NCBI GenBank assembly: GCA_905233385.1
Contig: CAJOEH010000020.1
Coordinates: forward strand, 24,987-66,750
From: an uncultured Oscillospiraceae bacterium
GTDB taxonomy: Bacteria > Bacillota > Clostridia > Oscillospirales > Oscillospiraceae
DNA: 41,764 nt
Reading direction: 5' to 3'
A model generated the notes under the pieces. The model ran no database searches, had not been told where the DNA came from, and was given only the letters and a program-made list of their open reading frames with translations. Below are positions 19,958 through 28,288 of the stretch, piece after piece. Numbering within the stretch: position 1 is the first letter of the stretch; each line of letters opens with the position of its first letter. The position numbers were made by a program, and so were the translations under genes.

Positions 19958-21658
19958 TCAGATATACCGCTGCGTCATCACGTCGACCATGCCGCGCGTC
20001 GTGAGACGTAGGGCGGGGATGACGGGAAGGGACATGAACGAGAGGGTCATGAAGGGGTCGATCCCCTCGTTGACCCCGAGCGCGAAGGCAGCGCGTTTGG
20101 CGGCCTCCAGCTTCTCGTTGATCTCTGTGAGCGGCGTATCGGACATAAGGCCGCCGAGCTCGAGCGGCACGTCGCCCACGATCTCTTTGCCCCGGACGAC
20201 GGTGATGCCGCCGCGGTTTTCCACGACCTTCCGCACGGCGAGCGCCATTTCCTCCGCCGTCGCGCCGACGACGATGATATTGTGCGAATCGTGGGAGATG
20301 GACGTCGCGACCGCGCCGGTTTTGAGTCCGTAGCCCTTGAGATAGCCGAGGCCGATGTGACCGGTGTTCCGGTGCCGCTCGATGACGGCGATCCGCAGGA
20401 TGTCGTTCGCCGGATCCGGCCGCTCGGCGCGGCCCTCGTCGGTGGAGACGATCTGCCCGGGGATCATGCCGATCACGCCCTGACTGCCGTTCGGCGCGAA
20501 GTCCTCCGGCGCGATATGCGCGACGTGGAAGGTGTCGAGCGCTTTTTCCCGCAGGAGCGGGTCGTTTTCGGGCGGCGCGAACGGCGCGAGCGCGCCGTCG
20601 TAGACGCAGACGCCGCCGTGGTAGACCGCCTGGACGCGGAAGTGCTCCAGATCGTCGAAGACGGTGAAGTCCGCGCGCAGACCGGGAGCGATGGCGCCGC
20701 GGTCGCGCAGGCCGAAGTACTGCGCGGCGTTGTACGTCGCAGCGGTGACGGCCGCGATCGGGTCCGCGCCGCAGGCGACGGCCTTGCGGAGGATGTAGTC
20801 GATATGCCCCTTTTCGAGCAGGTCGATCGGGTGCTTGTCGTCGGTGCAGAGCAGGCAGCGTTCCGCCGCCTTGCCGCGCAGCAGGGGCGCGAGCGCCTCG
20901 AGATTGCGGGCGGCGGTGCCGTCGCGGATCATGATATACTGGCCGAGGCGCAGCTTTTCCATGGCCTCGTCCGGATCGGAACACTCGTGATCGGACTGCA
21001 CGCCCGCGCCGACGTAGGCGCAGAGCTCTCCGCCGGAGAGCCCCGGCGCGTGGCCGTCCACGCGCTTGCCGCTCCGCTCCGCCGCGGCGATCTTGGCGAG
21101 CACGGCTTCGTCGTCATGCACCACGCCGAAGGCGTTCATCATCTCGGCGAGGCCGAGGACGCGCGGGTTGCCGTAGAAGCGGTCGATCGCCGTCCAGTCC
21201 AGCTCCGCGCCGGCCTCGTCCAGCGGGGTCGCGGGTACGCAGGAGGGCAGCATGAAGAAGACGTCGACGGGGAGGCCTTCGGTCGCGCGGAGCATGAACT
21301 CCACGCCGTCGGTCCCCATGACGTTGGTGATCTCGTGCGGATCGGTGACGACGCAGGTGGTCCCGTGCGGGACCACGGCCTTCGCGAACTCCGCGGGGGA
21401 GACGAGACTGGACTCGAGGTGGATGTGCGCGTCGGTCAGGCCGGGGCATACCACGCCGTCCAGATGGATCTCGTTTGGCGCGCCATAGGAACCGACCCCG
21501 GCGATCCGGCCCCCGACGACGGCGACGTCTCCCCGGCGGATCTCGCCGGAGAACACGTTGACGTAGCGCACGTCTTTGAGGACCAGGTCGGCCGGGGCGC
21601 GGCCGGCGGCGACGTCGATGAGGCGCTGTTTCGCCTCGATTCGAGCCGTCAATTCCAT
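19958..21658 (-). CDS. adeC: Adenine deaminase
   Basis: Amidohydrolase converting adenine to hypoxanthine and ammonia in purine salvage. The 566 residues have the metal-binding DAHIHLESS motif (His-x-His, near residue 96). TDPHEITNVMG and VDGHAPGLSG follow, and LCTDDKHPIDLL supplies a metal-ligand Asp. The C-terminal domain has TSISHDSHNIIVVG, which is specific to Ade-type deaminases. ATG 21658 lies 13 bases after nupQ, so it is the last gene of the nucleoside-uptake operon. That placement implies adenine from imported adenosine or adenine is the operon's substrate. Confidence 0.95.
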   Translation of the reverse strand: MELTARIEAKQRLIDVAAGRAPADLVLKDVRYVNVFSGEIRRGDVAVVGGRIAGVGSYGAPNEIHLDGVVCPGLTDAHIHLESSLVSPAEFAKAVVPHGTTCVVTDPHEITNVMGTDGVEFMLRATEGLPVDVFFMLPSCVPATPLDEAGAELDWTAIDRFYGNPRVLGLAEMMNAFGVVHDDEAVLAKIAAAERSGKRVDGHAPGLSGGELCAYVGAGVQSDHECSDPDEAMEKLRLGQYIMIRDGTAARNLEALAPLLRGKAAERCLLCTDDKHPIDLLEKGHIDYILRKAVACGADPIAAVTAATYNAAQYFGLRDRGAIAPGLRADFTVFDDLEHFRVQAVYHGGVCVYDGALAPFAPPENDPLLREKALDTFHVAHIAPEDFAPNGSQGVIGMIPGQIVSTDEGRAERPDPANDILRIAVIERHRNTGHIGLGYLKGYGLKTGAVATSISHDSHNIIVVGATAEEMALAVRKVVENRGGITVVRGKEIVGDVPLELGGLMSDTPLTEINEKLEAAKRAAFALGVNEGIDPFMTLSFMSLPVIPALRLTTRGMVDVMTQRYI

Positions 21659-21671
21659 AGATTTGCCTCCG

Positions 21672-22700
21672 TTACCGCTCTTCGCGGAAGTAGGCCTTGC
21701 CCAGAGAAGCGGGCGGCTGATCCTCCGGTTTGCGCCGCAGAGAGACCAGGATCAGGACCAGCAGCGTGAACAGATACGGCAGCATCTGGAAAATCTTGTC
21801 AGATCCCTTGAACAGGCCGGGGATCAGGAAGTAGAACCACGACAGCAGGCCGAACAGGTACGCGCCCCAGATACAGCGCATCGGCTTCCAGGTCGCGAAG
21901 ATGACGAGGGCGACGGCCAGCCAGCCGAGGGACTCGATGGTCGCGGAGGTCTCCCAGAGGCCGTCGATGTACTCCATGACGTAGAAGCAGCCGCCGAGGC
22001 CGGAGATGCCCGCGCCGATGCAGGTGGAGAGGTACTTGTACTTGTTGATGTTGAGGCCGGCGGCGTCGGCGGTGGCGGTGTTCTCGCCCACGGCGCGCAG
22101 CGACAGGCCCGTGCGGGTCTTCGTGAGGAAGTACCAGAGCACGATGGCGAGCAGGATGGCGAAGTAGACCATGAAGCCGTGGCGGAAGAGCAGCGAGCCG
22201 AGGTTCATCTTGTCGGTCAGGCCGTCGAGCCACTTGACGAGCGGGCTGATGTAGGCCTTCATCGCGTCGGAGGTCACGGCGGCGCGGACGGTGCCGACGC
22301 TGCCCAGCGAGCCGCCGAAGTAGTTGGCGATGCCGGTGCCGAAGATCGTCAGCGTCAGGCCGGTGACGTTCTGGTTGGTACGAAGGCTGATGGTCAGGTA
22401 GGAGTACAGCAGGCCGGCGAGCATCGACGCGCCGAAGCAGAAGATCAGGCAGACGAGAATGCAGGAGAACGGATAGAAGAAGCCCAGCGCGGATTGCAGG
22501 CCGAGGCCTTCATACCACAGCGCGCCGGCAAGGCTCGCAATCGCGCCGATGTACATGATGCCGGGAACGCCGAGGTTCAGGTTGCCGCCTTTCTCGGTAA
22601 GGATCTCACCCAGCGCGCCGAAAAGAATGACGGTGCCGAAGGTGATCGAGAAGGTCAGCGTGGTGCTGAGCGAGGAAATGAAATTCAGAAATCCGCTCAT
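21672..22700 (-). CDS. nupQ: Nucleoside ABC transporter permease NupQ
   Basis: A 342-residue polytopic permease of the branched-chain/ribose (BPD_transp_2) superfamily. It begins with ISSLSTTLTFSITFGTVILFGALGE and has about eight to ten hydrophobic segments. The cytoplasmic loop TRTGLSLRAVGENTATADAAGLN is the ATPase-coupling EAA-like region. It overlaps nupP by four bases (ATGA). With NupP and NupO it forms the BmpA-dependent nucleoside importer. Confidence 0.9.
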   Translation of the reverse strand: MSGFLNFISSLSTTLTFSITFGTVILFGALGEILTEKGGNLNLGVPGIMYIGAIASLAGALWYEGLGLQSALGFFYPFSCILVCLIFCFGASMLAGLLYSYLTISLRTNQNVTGLTLTIFGTGIANYFGGSLGSVGTVRAAVTSDAMKAYISPLVKWLDGLTDKMNLGSLLFRHGFMVYFAILLAIVLWYFLTKTRTGLSLRAVGENTATADAAGLNINKYKYLSTCIGAGISGLGGCFYVMEYIDGLWETSATIESLGWLAVALVIFATWKPMRCIWGAYLFGLLSWFYFLIPGLFKGSDKIFQMLPYLFTLLVLILVSLRRKPEDQPPASLGKAYFREER

Positions 22701-23806
22701 TTCAGCGCACCTCCTTTCGGTTTGCGCGAGATCTTGACTTTATAGTTGGCGAAGAACTCGCAGCCGAGGACGAAGAACAGGACGATGCCGGTCAGGATCT
22801 TGGCGTAGTAGTCGTTCAGCCGGAAGGCCGAAGACATCTGCTTGCCGGCGAGCTCCATGAAGGTGTAGAGGGCGGAGAAGACGACCATCAGGAAGGGGTT
22901 CGTATGCGCGAGCCAGGCGATGATGATCGCGGTGAAGCCTCTGCCGTCGGCGGTGCTTTCGGACAGGGTGCGGGAGACGGCGGAGACCGCCAGGAAGCCC
23001 GCGAAGCCGCAGACGCCGCCGGAGATCGCCATCGAGCGGACGTAGACGCGGTTGACGCGGATGCCCGCGTAGCGGGCGGTGTTCTCGGAGTCGCCCACGA
23101 CGGAGATCTCATAGCCCTGCTTGGTGTAGCGCAGGTAGGCCCACATCGCCACGACGACGACGAGGACGATCAGCACCAGCCACATATAGTCGTTGTCGTT
23201 GAAGCTGCCGGTGAACATCTCGCCGATCCAGCCCTTATGGTAGGAGGGCTGGCTGGACGTGCCGTTCATGATGCCGATCTTGACGGTGCCGAGCGTGCCC
23301 TCCCAGATCGTACAGAAGTACAGGACGATCTGGATCGCGATGTAGTTCATCATCAGGGTGAACAGGGTCTCGTTGGCGTTCCATTTGGCCTTGAAGAAGC
23401 CGGGGATCATGCCCCAGATCGCGCCGAACACGATGGCGAGCAGCGCCATGAGGATGAGCAGCGGCAGCGAGGGAAGCTTCCAGGCGAATTTCATCAGGAT
23501 CAGCGCGCCGAGGCCGCCCATCAGCATCTGACCTTCCGCGCCGACGTTCCAGAAGTGCATCTTGAACGCGGGCGCGAGGCCGACCGCGATACAGGCCAGC
23601 AGCATCGTGCGCTGCAGGAACTCCCACAGACGCTTCGTCGTGCCGAACGAGCCGCCGACCATTTCCGTCAGGACGCGGAGCGGATTCTTGCCGGTGAACA
23701 GAAGCGTCAGAAGCAGGCAAAGCACCAGCGCCAGCAGGACCGCGATCACGCGGATGAGGACCGCGAGCCAGCCTGAGATCCCGCTGCGTTTGGATATCCG
23801 GATCAT
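22697..23806 (-). CDS. nupP: Nucleoside ABC transporter permease NupP
   Basis: A 369-residue inner-membrane permease paired with NupQ. It starts with a long first helix (GWLAVLIRVIAVLLALVLCL). The loop YTKQGYEISVVGDSENTARYAGI is the conserved coupling segment. FLAVSAVSRTLSESTADGRGFTAI and a C-terminal FFVLGCEFFANYKVKI complete the pattern seen in YufP/NupP proteins. The start overlaps the nupO stop by four bases. Confidence 0.9.
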   Translation of the reverse strand: MIRISKRSGISGWLAVLIRVIAVLLALVLCLLLTLLFTGKNPLRVLTEMVGGSFGTTKRLWEFLQRTMLLACIAVGLAPAFKMHFWNVGAEGQMLMGGLGALILMKFAWKLPSLPLLILMALLAIVFGAIWGMIPGFFKAKWNANETLFTLMMNYIAIQIVLYFCTIWEGTLGTVKIGIMNGTSSQPSYHKGWIGEMFTGSFNDNDYMWLVLIVLVVVVAMWAYLRYTKQGYEISVVGDSENTARYAGIRVNRVYVRSMAISGGVCGFAGFLAVSAVSRTLSESTADGRGFTAIIIAWLAHTNPFLMVVFSALYTFMELAGKQMSSAFRLNDYYAKILTGIVLFFVLGCEFFANYKVKISRKPKGGALK

Positions 23807-25353
23807 GCTTGCGCCTCCCTTCTGAACTGGGTCATGAGCAGACCGATTTCTTCTTTGGTGGTGGTTTTGGCGTCGACGATGCCGCTGATCTGGCCGCCGC
23901 AGAGGACCAGGATCCGGTCGCAGAGCTCCAGCAGCACGTCCAGATCCTCGCCGACGTAGATGACGGCGACGCCCTTCATTTTCTGCTCCGTGAGCAGGGA
24001 ATAGATCATGTAGGAGGTGTTGATGTCAAGGCCGCGCACGGCGTAGGCCGTCATCAGCACCGTGGGGTTGGAAGCGATCTCGCGGCCGACGAGGACTTTC
24101 TGCACGTTGCCGCCGGAGAGACGGCGGATCGGCGTGCGGTTCGTATCCGGCGTGACGACTTCGAGGTCGGTCACGATCCGGTCCGCCAGCGCGCCGGCCT
24201 TGGCGCGGTCCGCGAGGAAGCCCGGGTGATCGCGGTAGGTGCGGAGCTTGATGTTGTCCACGATCGGCATCGAGCCGACGAGGCCCGCGCCGAAGCGGTC
24301 CTCCGGGACGAACGAGAGCAGAACGCCCGAGTTGATGATGTCGAGAGGATCCATGCCGGTCAGCAACAGCTCCTTGCCGTCAGGCGAGAGGTAGCGGATC
24401 TCGGAGCCGGGCTCCTGGTGCTGCAGGCCCGCGATGGCCTCCAGCAGCTCCTTCTGGCCGGAACCGGCGACGCCGGCGATGCCGAGGATCTCGCCGCCCA
24501 TAGCGGTGAAGGAGACGTTGTCCAGCTTCTTGACGCCCTCCTTGTCGCGGACCGTCAGGTCCTTGACCACGAGCCGATCGGAAAGTTCCTCCGCCTTGGG
24601 GCGGTCGATGTTCAGCGAGACGGTGCGGCCGACCATCATATCGGTCAGCGACTGCTGCGTCGCTTTTGCCGTCTCGACGTCGCCGATGTATCTGCCCTTG
24701 CGGAGCACCGCCACGCGGTCGGACACGTCCAGCACTTCGTGGAGCTTATGCGTGATGATGATAATGGCCTTGCCGTCCGCCTTCATGTTCCGCATGACCG
24801 CAAACAGCTTGTCGGTCTCCTGCGGGGTCAGGACGGCGGTGGGCTCGTCGAGGATCAGAATGTTCGCGCCGCGGTAGAGGACCTTGACGATCTCGACGGT
24901 CTGCTTCTGCGAGACGGACATGTCGTAGATCTTCTGGTCCGGGTCGATGTCGAAGCCGTATTTCTCGGCGATCTCGCGGACGGTCTTGCGGATGGAGGCG
25001 CGGTCCAGCTTGCCCTTATCGCCTTCGAGGCCGAGGACGATGTTCTCCGCCGCGGTGAAGACGTCGACGAGCTTGAAATGCTGGTGGATCATGCCGATGC
25101 CGTACTGGAACGAGTCCTTCGGCGAGCGGATCACGGCGTCCTGTCCTTCGATGCGGATGCTGCCTTCGTCGGGGAAGTAGATGCCGCCCAGCATGTTCAT
25201 CAGCGTGGTCTTGCCGGAGCCGTTTTCTCCGAGCAGCGCGAGAATCTCGCCCTTGCGGAGATCCAGAGAGATGTTATCGTTGGCGACGACCTGACCGAAC
25301 CGTTTCGTGATATTTCGCAGTTCGATCGCATTGATGATTTCGTTGTTCTCCAA
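23803..25353 (-). CDS. nupO: Nucleoside ABC transporter ATP-binding protein NupO
   Basis: A 516-residue protein with two fused ABC domains. The first has Walker A GENGSGKTT (42-50), signature MSVSQKQTVEI and Walker B ILILDEPTAVLTPQE. The second has a degenerate Walker A (GVAGSGQKEL), as usual in this family, and signature LSGGNVQKVLVGRE. Translation starts at TTG 25353, placed by AAAGGAAG eight bases upstream. The bmpA reading frame overlaps its first 50 codons out of phase. Confidence 0.92.
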   Translation of the reverse strand: MENNEIINAIELRNITKRFGQVVANDNISLDLRKGEILALLGENGSGKTTLMNMLGGIYFPDEGSIRIEGQDAVIRSPKDSFQYGIGMIHQHFKLVDVFTAAENIVLGLEGDKGKLDRASIRKTVREIAEKYGFDIDPDQKIYDMSVSQKQTVEIVKVLYRGANILILDEPTAVLTPQETDKLFAVMRNMKADGKAIIIITHKLHEVLDVSDRVAVLRKGRYIGDVETAKATQQSLTDMMVGRTVSLNIDRPKAEELSDRLVVKDLTVRDKEGVKKLDNVSFTAMGGEILGIAGVAGSGQKELLEAIAGLQHQEPGSEIRYLSPDGKELLLTGMDPLDIINSGVLLSFVPEDRFGAGLVGSMPIVDNIKLRTYRDHPGFLADRAKAGALADRIVTDLEVVTPDTNRTPIRRLSGGNVQKVLVGREIASNPTVLMTAYAVRGLDINTSYMIYSLLTEQKMKGVAVIYVGEDLDVLLELCDRILVLCGGQISGIVDAKTTTKEEIGLLMTQFRREAQA

Positions 25354-26624
25354 ACCGGTCTTCCTTTCTGTATGGATTTTGCGGGAATAGACACGGGGCC
25401 TGCCCGTACGAGCAGGCCCCCGTCAATCCGCAGGCCGAAGGACGGAGCGGACTGGAAGTAGGACTCGTGATAGTAGCCGTCGAACATCGCGTTGTCGGCG
25501 TCGTTGACCCAGTCGCCGTCGGTGTCGGTCGCGAAGGCTTCCTCAACGACTTCGCCGCCCACGGTGAAGTAGGACTGGTCGAACGGATGCAGGGTGCCGG
25601 CCTTCAGAGCGGCGATGACTTCGTCGACCTTCTCCTGCGTGCCCGCAGCAACGTTCGGGCCCAGCGGGGTCAGCGCGACGGCGTCCTTGTCGAAGCCCTC
25701 GGCCCAGTTGGTCGCGATCTCTTCGCCGTTCATCGCGGCGCCGATCGCGTAGGTGTAGTAGACGCCCCATTCGTTCGTCGGGGAGGTCAGAGCGGCGTTC
25801 GGAGCAGCGGTCAGCATGTCGATGTTGTAGCCGACGGAGAAGACCGTGGTGCCCGCGTTCAGCGCGGCCTCGCAGGCGGAGGGAGCGCCGGTGGAGTCAG
25901 CGTGCTGGCCGATGATGACGCAGCCGTCGCCGATCATCTGCTCTGCAGCCGCCTTCTCAGCGGTGATGTCGAACCAGGAAGAGGTGTAGAGGACTTCCAT
26001 GGAGACGTTCTCGTAGATGCTCTTGATGCCAAGGAAGAATGCGGTGTAGCCGGAGACGACTTCCGCGTACGGATAAGCGCCGACGTAGCCGACACGGACC
26101 TTGCCGTCCGCGTCATAGTTCTTCGCGGTCAGCTTGCCCTGCTCTTCGAGCTCCGCGATCTTCATGCCCGCGACAACGCCGGCAGCGAAGCGCGCCTCAT
26201 AGATCTCGGTGAACGCGTTGTGGAAGTTGGCAAGGCCGGAGGCCTTCGCCTTGTCGCCCGTCATGGCGACGATCTGGATGTCGGGCTTCTGCTCGGCAAC
26301 GAGCTGCGCATAGTCCTGATGACCGTAGGAGTTCGTGAAGATCAGCGTGCAGCCCTGATCGATGCAGTCCTCGATCGCGGTCTTGCAGGTCTCATCCTCG
26401 CCGATGGCGTACTTCCAGACGAAGTTGTCCGTCTCGTCGAGGCCGAGGTTCTTCGCGGCTTCCTTGATGCCGTTGATGTGCGCCAGCGTGTAGCCTTCGT
26501 TTTCGTCGCCGACCAGCACAACGCCGACCTTGAAGTCGCTTTCGGAGCCGCCTTCGCCGCCGCAGGCCGCGAACAGGCAGGCTACCAGTGCCAGACAAAG
26601 GATCAGTGCAAGAAGCTTTTTCAT
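25200..26624 (-). CDS. bmpA: BmpA-family nucleoside-binding lipoprotein, frame overruns nupO
   Basis: Extracellular binding lipoprotein of the nucleoside importer. The signal peptide (MKKLLALILCLALVACLFAAC) has candidate lipobox cysteines at 16 (LVAC) and 21. FKVGVVLVGDENEGYTLAHI and ANFHNAFTEIYEARFAAGVVAG match the BMP/PnrA family. The recognisable domain ends near residue 400 (ESYFQSAPSFGLRID). The frame then reads through a GC hairpin (25395-25420) and 154 bases into nupO in a different phase, giving 474 residues with a basic tail unlike the family. A lost stop or a frameshift near 25430 is likely. Confidence 0.88.
   Translation of the reverse strand: MKKLLALILCLALVACLFAACGGEGGSESDFKVGVVLVGDENEGYTLAHINGIKEAAKNLGLDETDNFVWKYAIGEDETCKTAIEDCIDQGCTLIFTNSYGHQDYAQLVAEQKPDIQIVAMTGDKAKASGLANFHNAFTEIYEARFAAGVVAGMKIAELEEQGKLTAKNYDADGKVRVGYVGAYPYAEVVSGYTAFFLGIKSIYENVSMEVLYTSSWFDITAEKAAAEQMIGDGCVIIGQHADSTGAPSACEAALNAGTTVFSVGYNIDMLTAAPNAALTSPTNEWGVYYTYAIGAAMNGEEIATNWAEGFDKDAVALTPLGPNVAAGTQEKVDEVIAALKAGTLHPFDQSYFTVGGEVVEEAFATDTDGDWVNDADNAMFDGYYHESYFQSAPSFGLRIDGGLLVRAGPVSIPAKSIQKGRPVWRTTKSSMRSNCEISRNGSVRSSPTITSLWISARARFSRCSEKTAPARPR
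25395..25420 (-). promoter_or_regulatory. bmpA-nupO intergenic-type hairpin
   Basis: Perfect 9-bp stem GGGGCCTGC / GCAGGCCCC with an eight-base loop and no T-run. Such hairpins after a binding-protein gene often raise its mRNA above that of the permease genes (inference). Confidence 0.55.
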
Positions 26625-26740
26625 AACGTTCCCTCCATATAAAATGTATTGATTATGTGCGGAACGGCGTTTTCCCGTTCCCGGAACAGCCCCCCGGCGG
26701 CCGCCGGATGTCGCTGCTCCTGCATCATAATTCTATTGGT

Positions 26741-26769
26741 ACTATAGCACTTTCAGTCTGATTTTACAA
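26741..26769 (-). promoter_or_regulatory. bmpA operon promoter
   Basis: Minus strand TTGTAA (26764-26769), 17-base spacer, TATAGT (26741-26746). The leader of about 110 bases contains GC hairpins (CCGGCGGCCGCCGG) but no recognised purine riboswitch core. The rest of the 302-base gap to rlmD holds only promoters. Confidence 0.6.
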
Positions 26770-26867
26770 GGCTTGCACAAATATTTTTCCAAAATTTGTA
26801 CAGGCCGCACAAAAATCGCCCCGCAATTCTGTATAATACGATCTGCCGCAGAAACGGTCCTTTGCGG

Positions 26868-26896
26868 TTTACGAACGGAAAAAAACGTGATAGAAT
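26868..26896 (+). promoter_or_regulatory. Possible rlmD promoter
   Basis: TTTACG (26868-26873), 17-base spacer, TAGAAT (26891-26896), about 30 bases before the GTG start. The -35 is weak (4 of 6). A free TATAAT at 26832-26837 is an alternative. Confidence 0.4.
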
Positions 26897-26926
26897 AAAA
26901 ACAATGAGAAATCAGAGGGGTTTGCC

Positions 26927-28288
26927 GTGAAAAAGAATGAACTTTACCGCGCCGCGGTCAGCGGCTTCACCAGCGAAGGGCTCGGCGTGTGCCGCGTCGA
27001 CGGCTGCGCCGTCTTTGTGCCGAACGCCGTCCCCGGCGAGGAATACGAGATCCGCGTCACCCACGTCGGCAGGACCGCCGCGCACGGGAAGATCGAGAAA
27101 ATCCTGTTCCGTTCGCCGCACCGCGTCGACCGCCGCTGCCCCTGCGCGAAAGTCTGCGGCGGCTGCGACTTCTGGCACATGGACTACGAGGCCGAGTGCG
27201 CGATCAAGCGGCAGCGGGTGCTGGACGCGCTGAACCGCCTCGGCGGGCAGGATCTTCAGACGATCGAACTGGCCGCCGCGCCGACCTGCGAGGCCTACCG
27301 CAACAAGGCGCAGTTCCCGGTCGCGCCGGCGAAGAACGGGGTCGAGGCGGGCTTCTTCAAAAAGGGCACGCACGACCTCATCCCGATCGATCGCTGCCTG
27401 ATCCAGCCGGAGATCGCCGACATTGCGAAGCAGGCCGTCCTCCGGTGGGCGCGGGAATACCGCGTCAGCGCCTACGACGAGGAGAGCGGCAAGGGCCTGC
27501 TGCGCCATATCTTCGTCCGAAACGCGGAGGCGACCGGGGAAGTCCTCGTCTGCCTCATCGTCAACGGCGAGAAGCTCCCGCGTGAGAAAGAGCTGGTCGA
27601 GCGCCTGCGCGGGCATGTCGCGGGATTAAAGTCCGTCGCGCTCAACGTCAACACCCGCAAAGGCAACGCGATCCTCGGCGAAAAAACGCGCATTCTCTGG
27701 GGCGCGGACGCGATCGAGGACGTGCTCTGCGGCCTGCGCTTCCGCATTTCGCCGCGGTCGTTCTATCAGGTCAACCGCACGCAGGCGGAGGTTCTCTACG
27801 GCAAGGCGATCGCCGCCGCCGGTCTGACCGGCGCGGAGACCGTGCTCGACCTCTACTGCGGCACCGGCACGATCACGCTCTGTCTTGCGCGGCACGCGAA
27901 GCAGGCGATCGGCGTGGAGGTCGTGGACGCGGCGATCGAGGACGCAAAGCGCAACGCCGAGCGCAACGGGATCGAAAACGCGCGCTTCTTCTGCGCGGAC
28001 GCGGGACAGGCCGCGAACCGGCTCTGCGCCGAGGGCGTCCGCCCGGACGTGATCGTCGTCGACCCGCCGCGCAAGGGCCTGAGCGCCGACGTGATCGACG
28101 CGATCGAGGAAATGTCGCCCGCCCGCGTGGTCTACGTCTCCTGCGACCCCGCGACCCTCGCGCGAGACGTCAGGCTGCTTTGCGAAAAGAACTACACCCT
28201 CGCCCGCGCGGAGGCCGTCGACATGTTCCCGCGCTGCGCGCATGTGGAGACTGTTGTCTCGTTGTCCCAACTCAAATCCGAGGTGTAA
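26927..28288 (+). CDS. rlmD: 23S rRNA (uracil-5-)-methyltransferase, RumA/RlmD family; element target
   Basis: SAM-dependent m5U methyltransferase. The 453 residues have an N-terminal TRAM-like fold and a 4Fe-4S group (Cys71, Cys77, Cys80 in CPCAKVCGGC). LDLYCGTGTITLCLA binds SAM, followed by VDPPRKGL and the catalytic Cys406 in VYVSCDPATLARD. The GTG start 26927 is placed by AGAGGGG. The last residues (HVETVVSLSQLKSEV) differ from the usual HVE.VVLLS ending and come from an integrated element. The gene overlaps the convergent recombinase gene by 97 bases. It probably stays functional because the catalytic part is intact. Confidence 0.93.
   Translation: MKKNELYRAAVSGFTSEGLGVCRVDGCAVFVPNAVPGEEYEIRVTHVGRTAAHGKIEKILFRSPHRVDRRCPCAKVCGGCDFWHMDYEAECAIKRQRVLDALNRLGGQDLQTIELAAAPTCEAYRNKAQFPVAPAKNGVEAGFFKKGTHDLIPIDRCLIQPEIADIAKQAVLRWAREYRVSAYDEESGKGLLRHIFVRNAEATGEVLVCLIVNGEKLPREKELVERLRGHVAGLKSVALNVNTRKGNAILGEKTRILWGADAIEDVLCGLRFRISPRSFYQVNRTQAEVLYGKAIAAAGLTGAETVLDLYCGTGTITLCLARHAKQAIGVEVVDAAIEDAKRNAERNGIENARFFCADAGQAANRLCAEGVRPDVIVVDPPRKGLSADVIDAIEEMSPARVVYVSCDPATLARDVRLLCEKNYTLARAEAVDMFPRCAHVETVVSLSQLKSEV

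Noticed and set aside
26625-26740. Purine riboswitch in the bmpA leader
   Set aside because: Expected from function, but no conserved purine-aptamer core was found; only GC hairpins.
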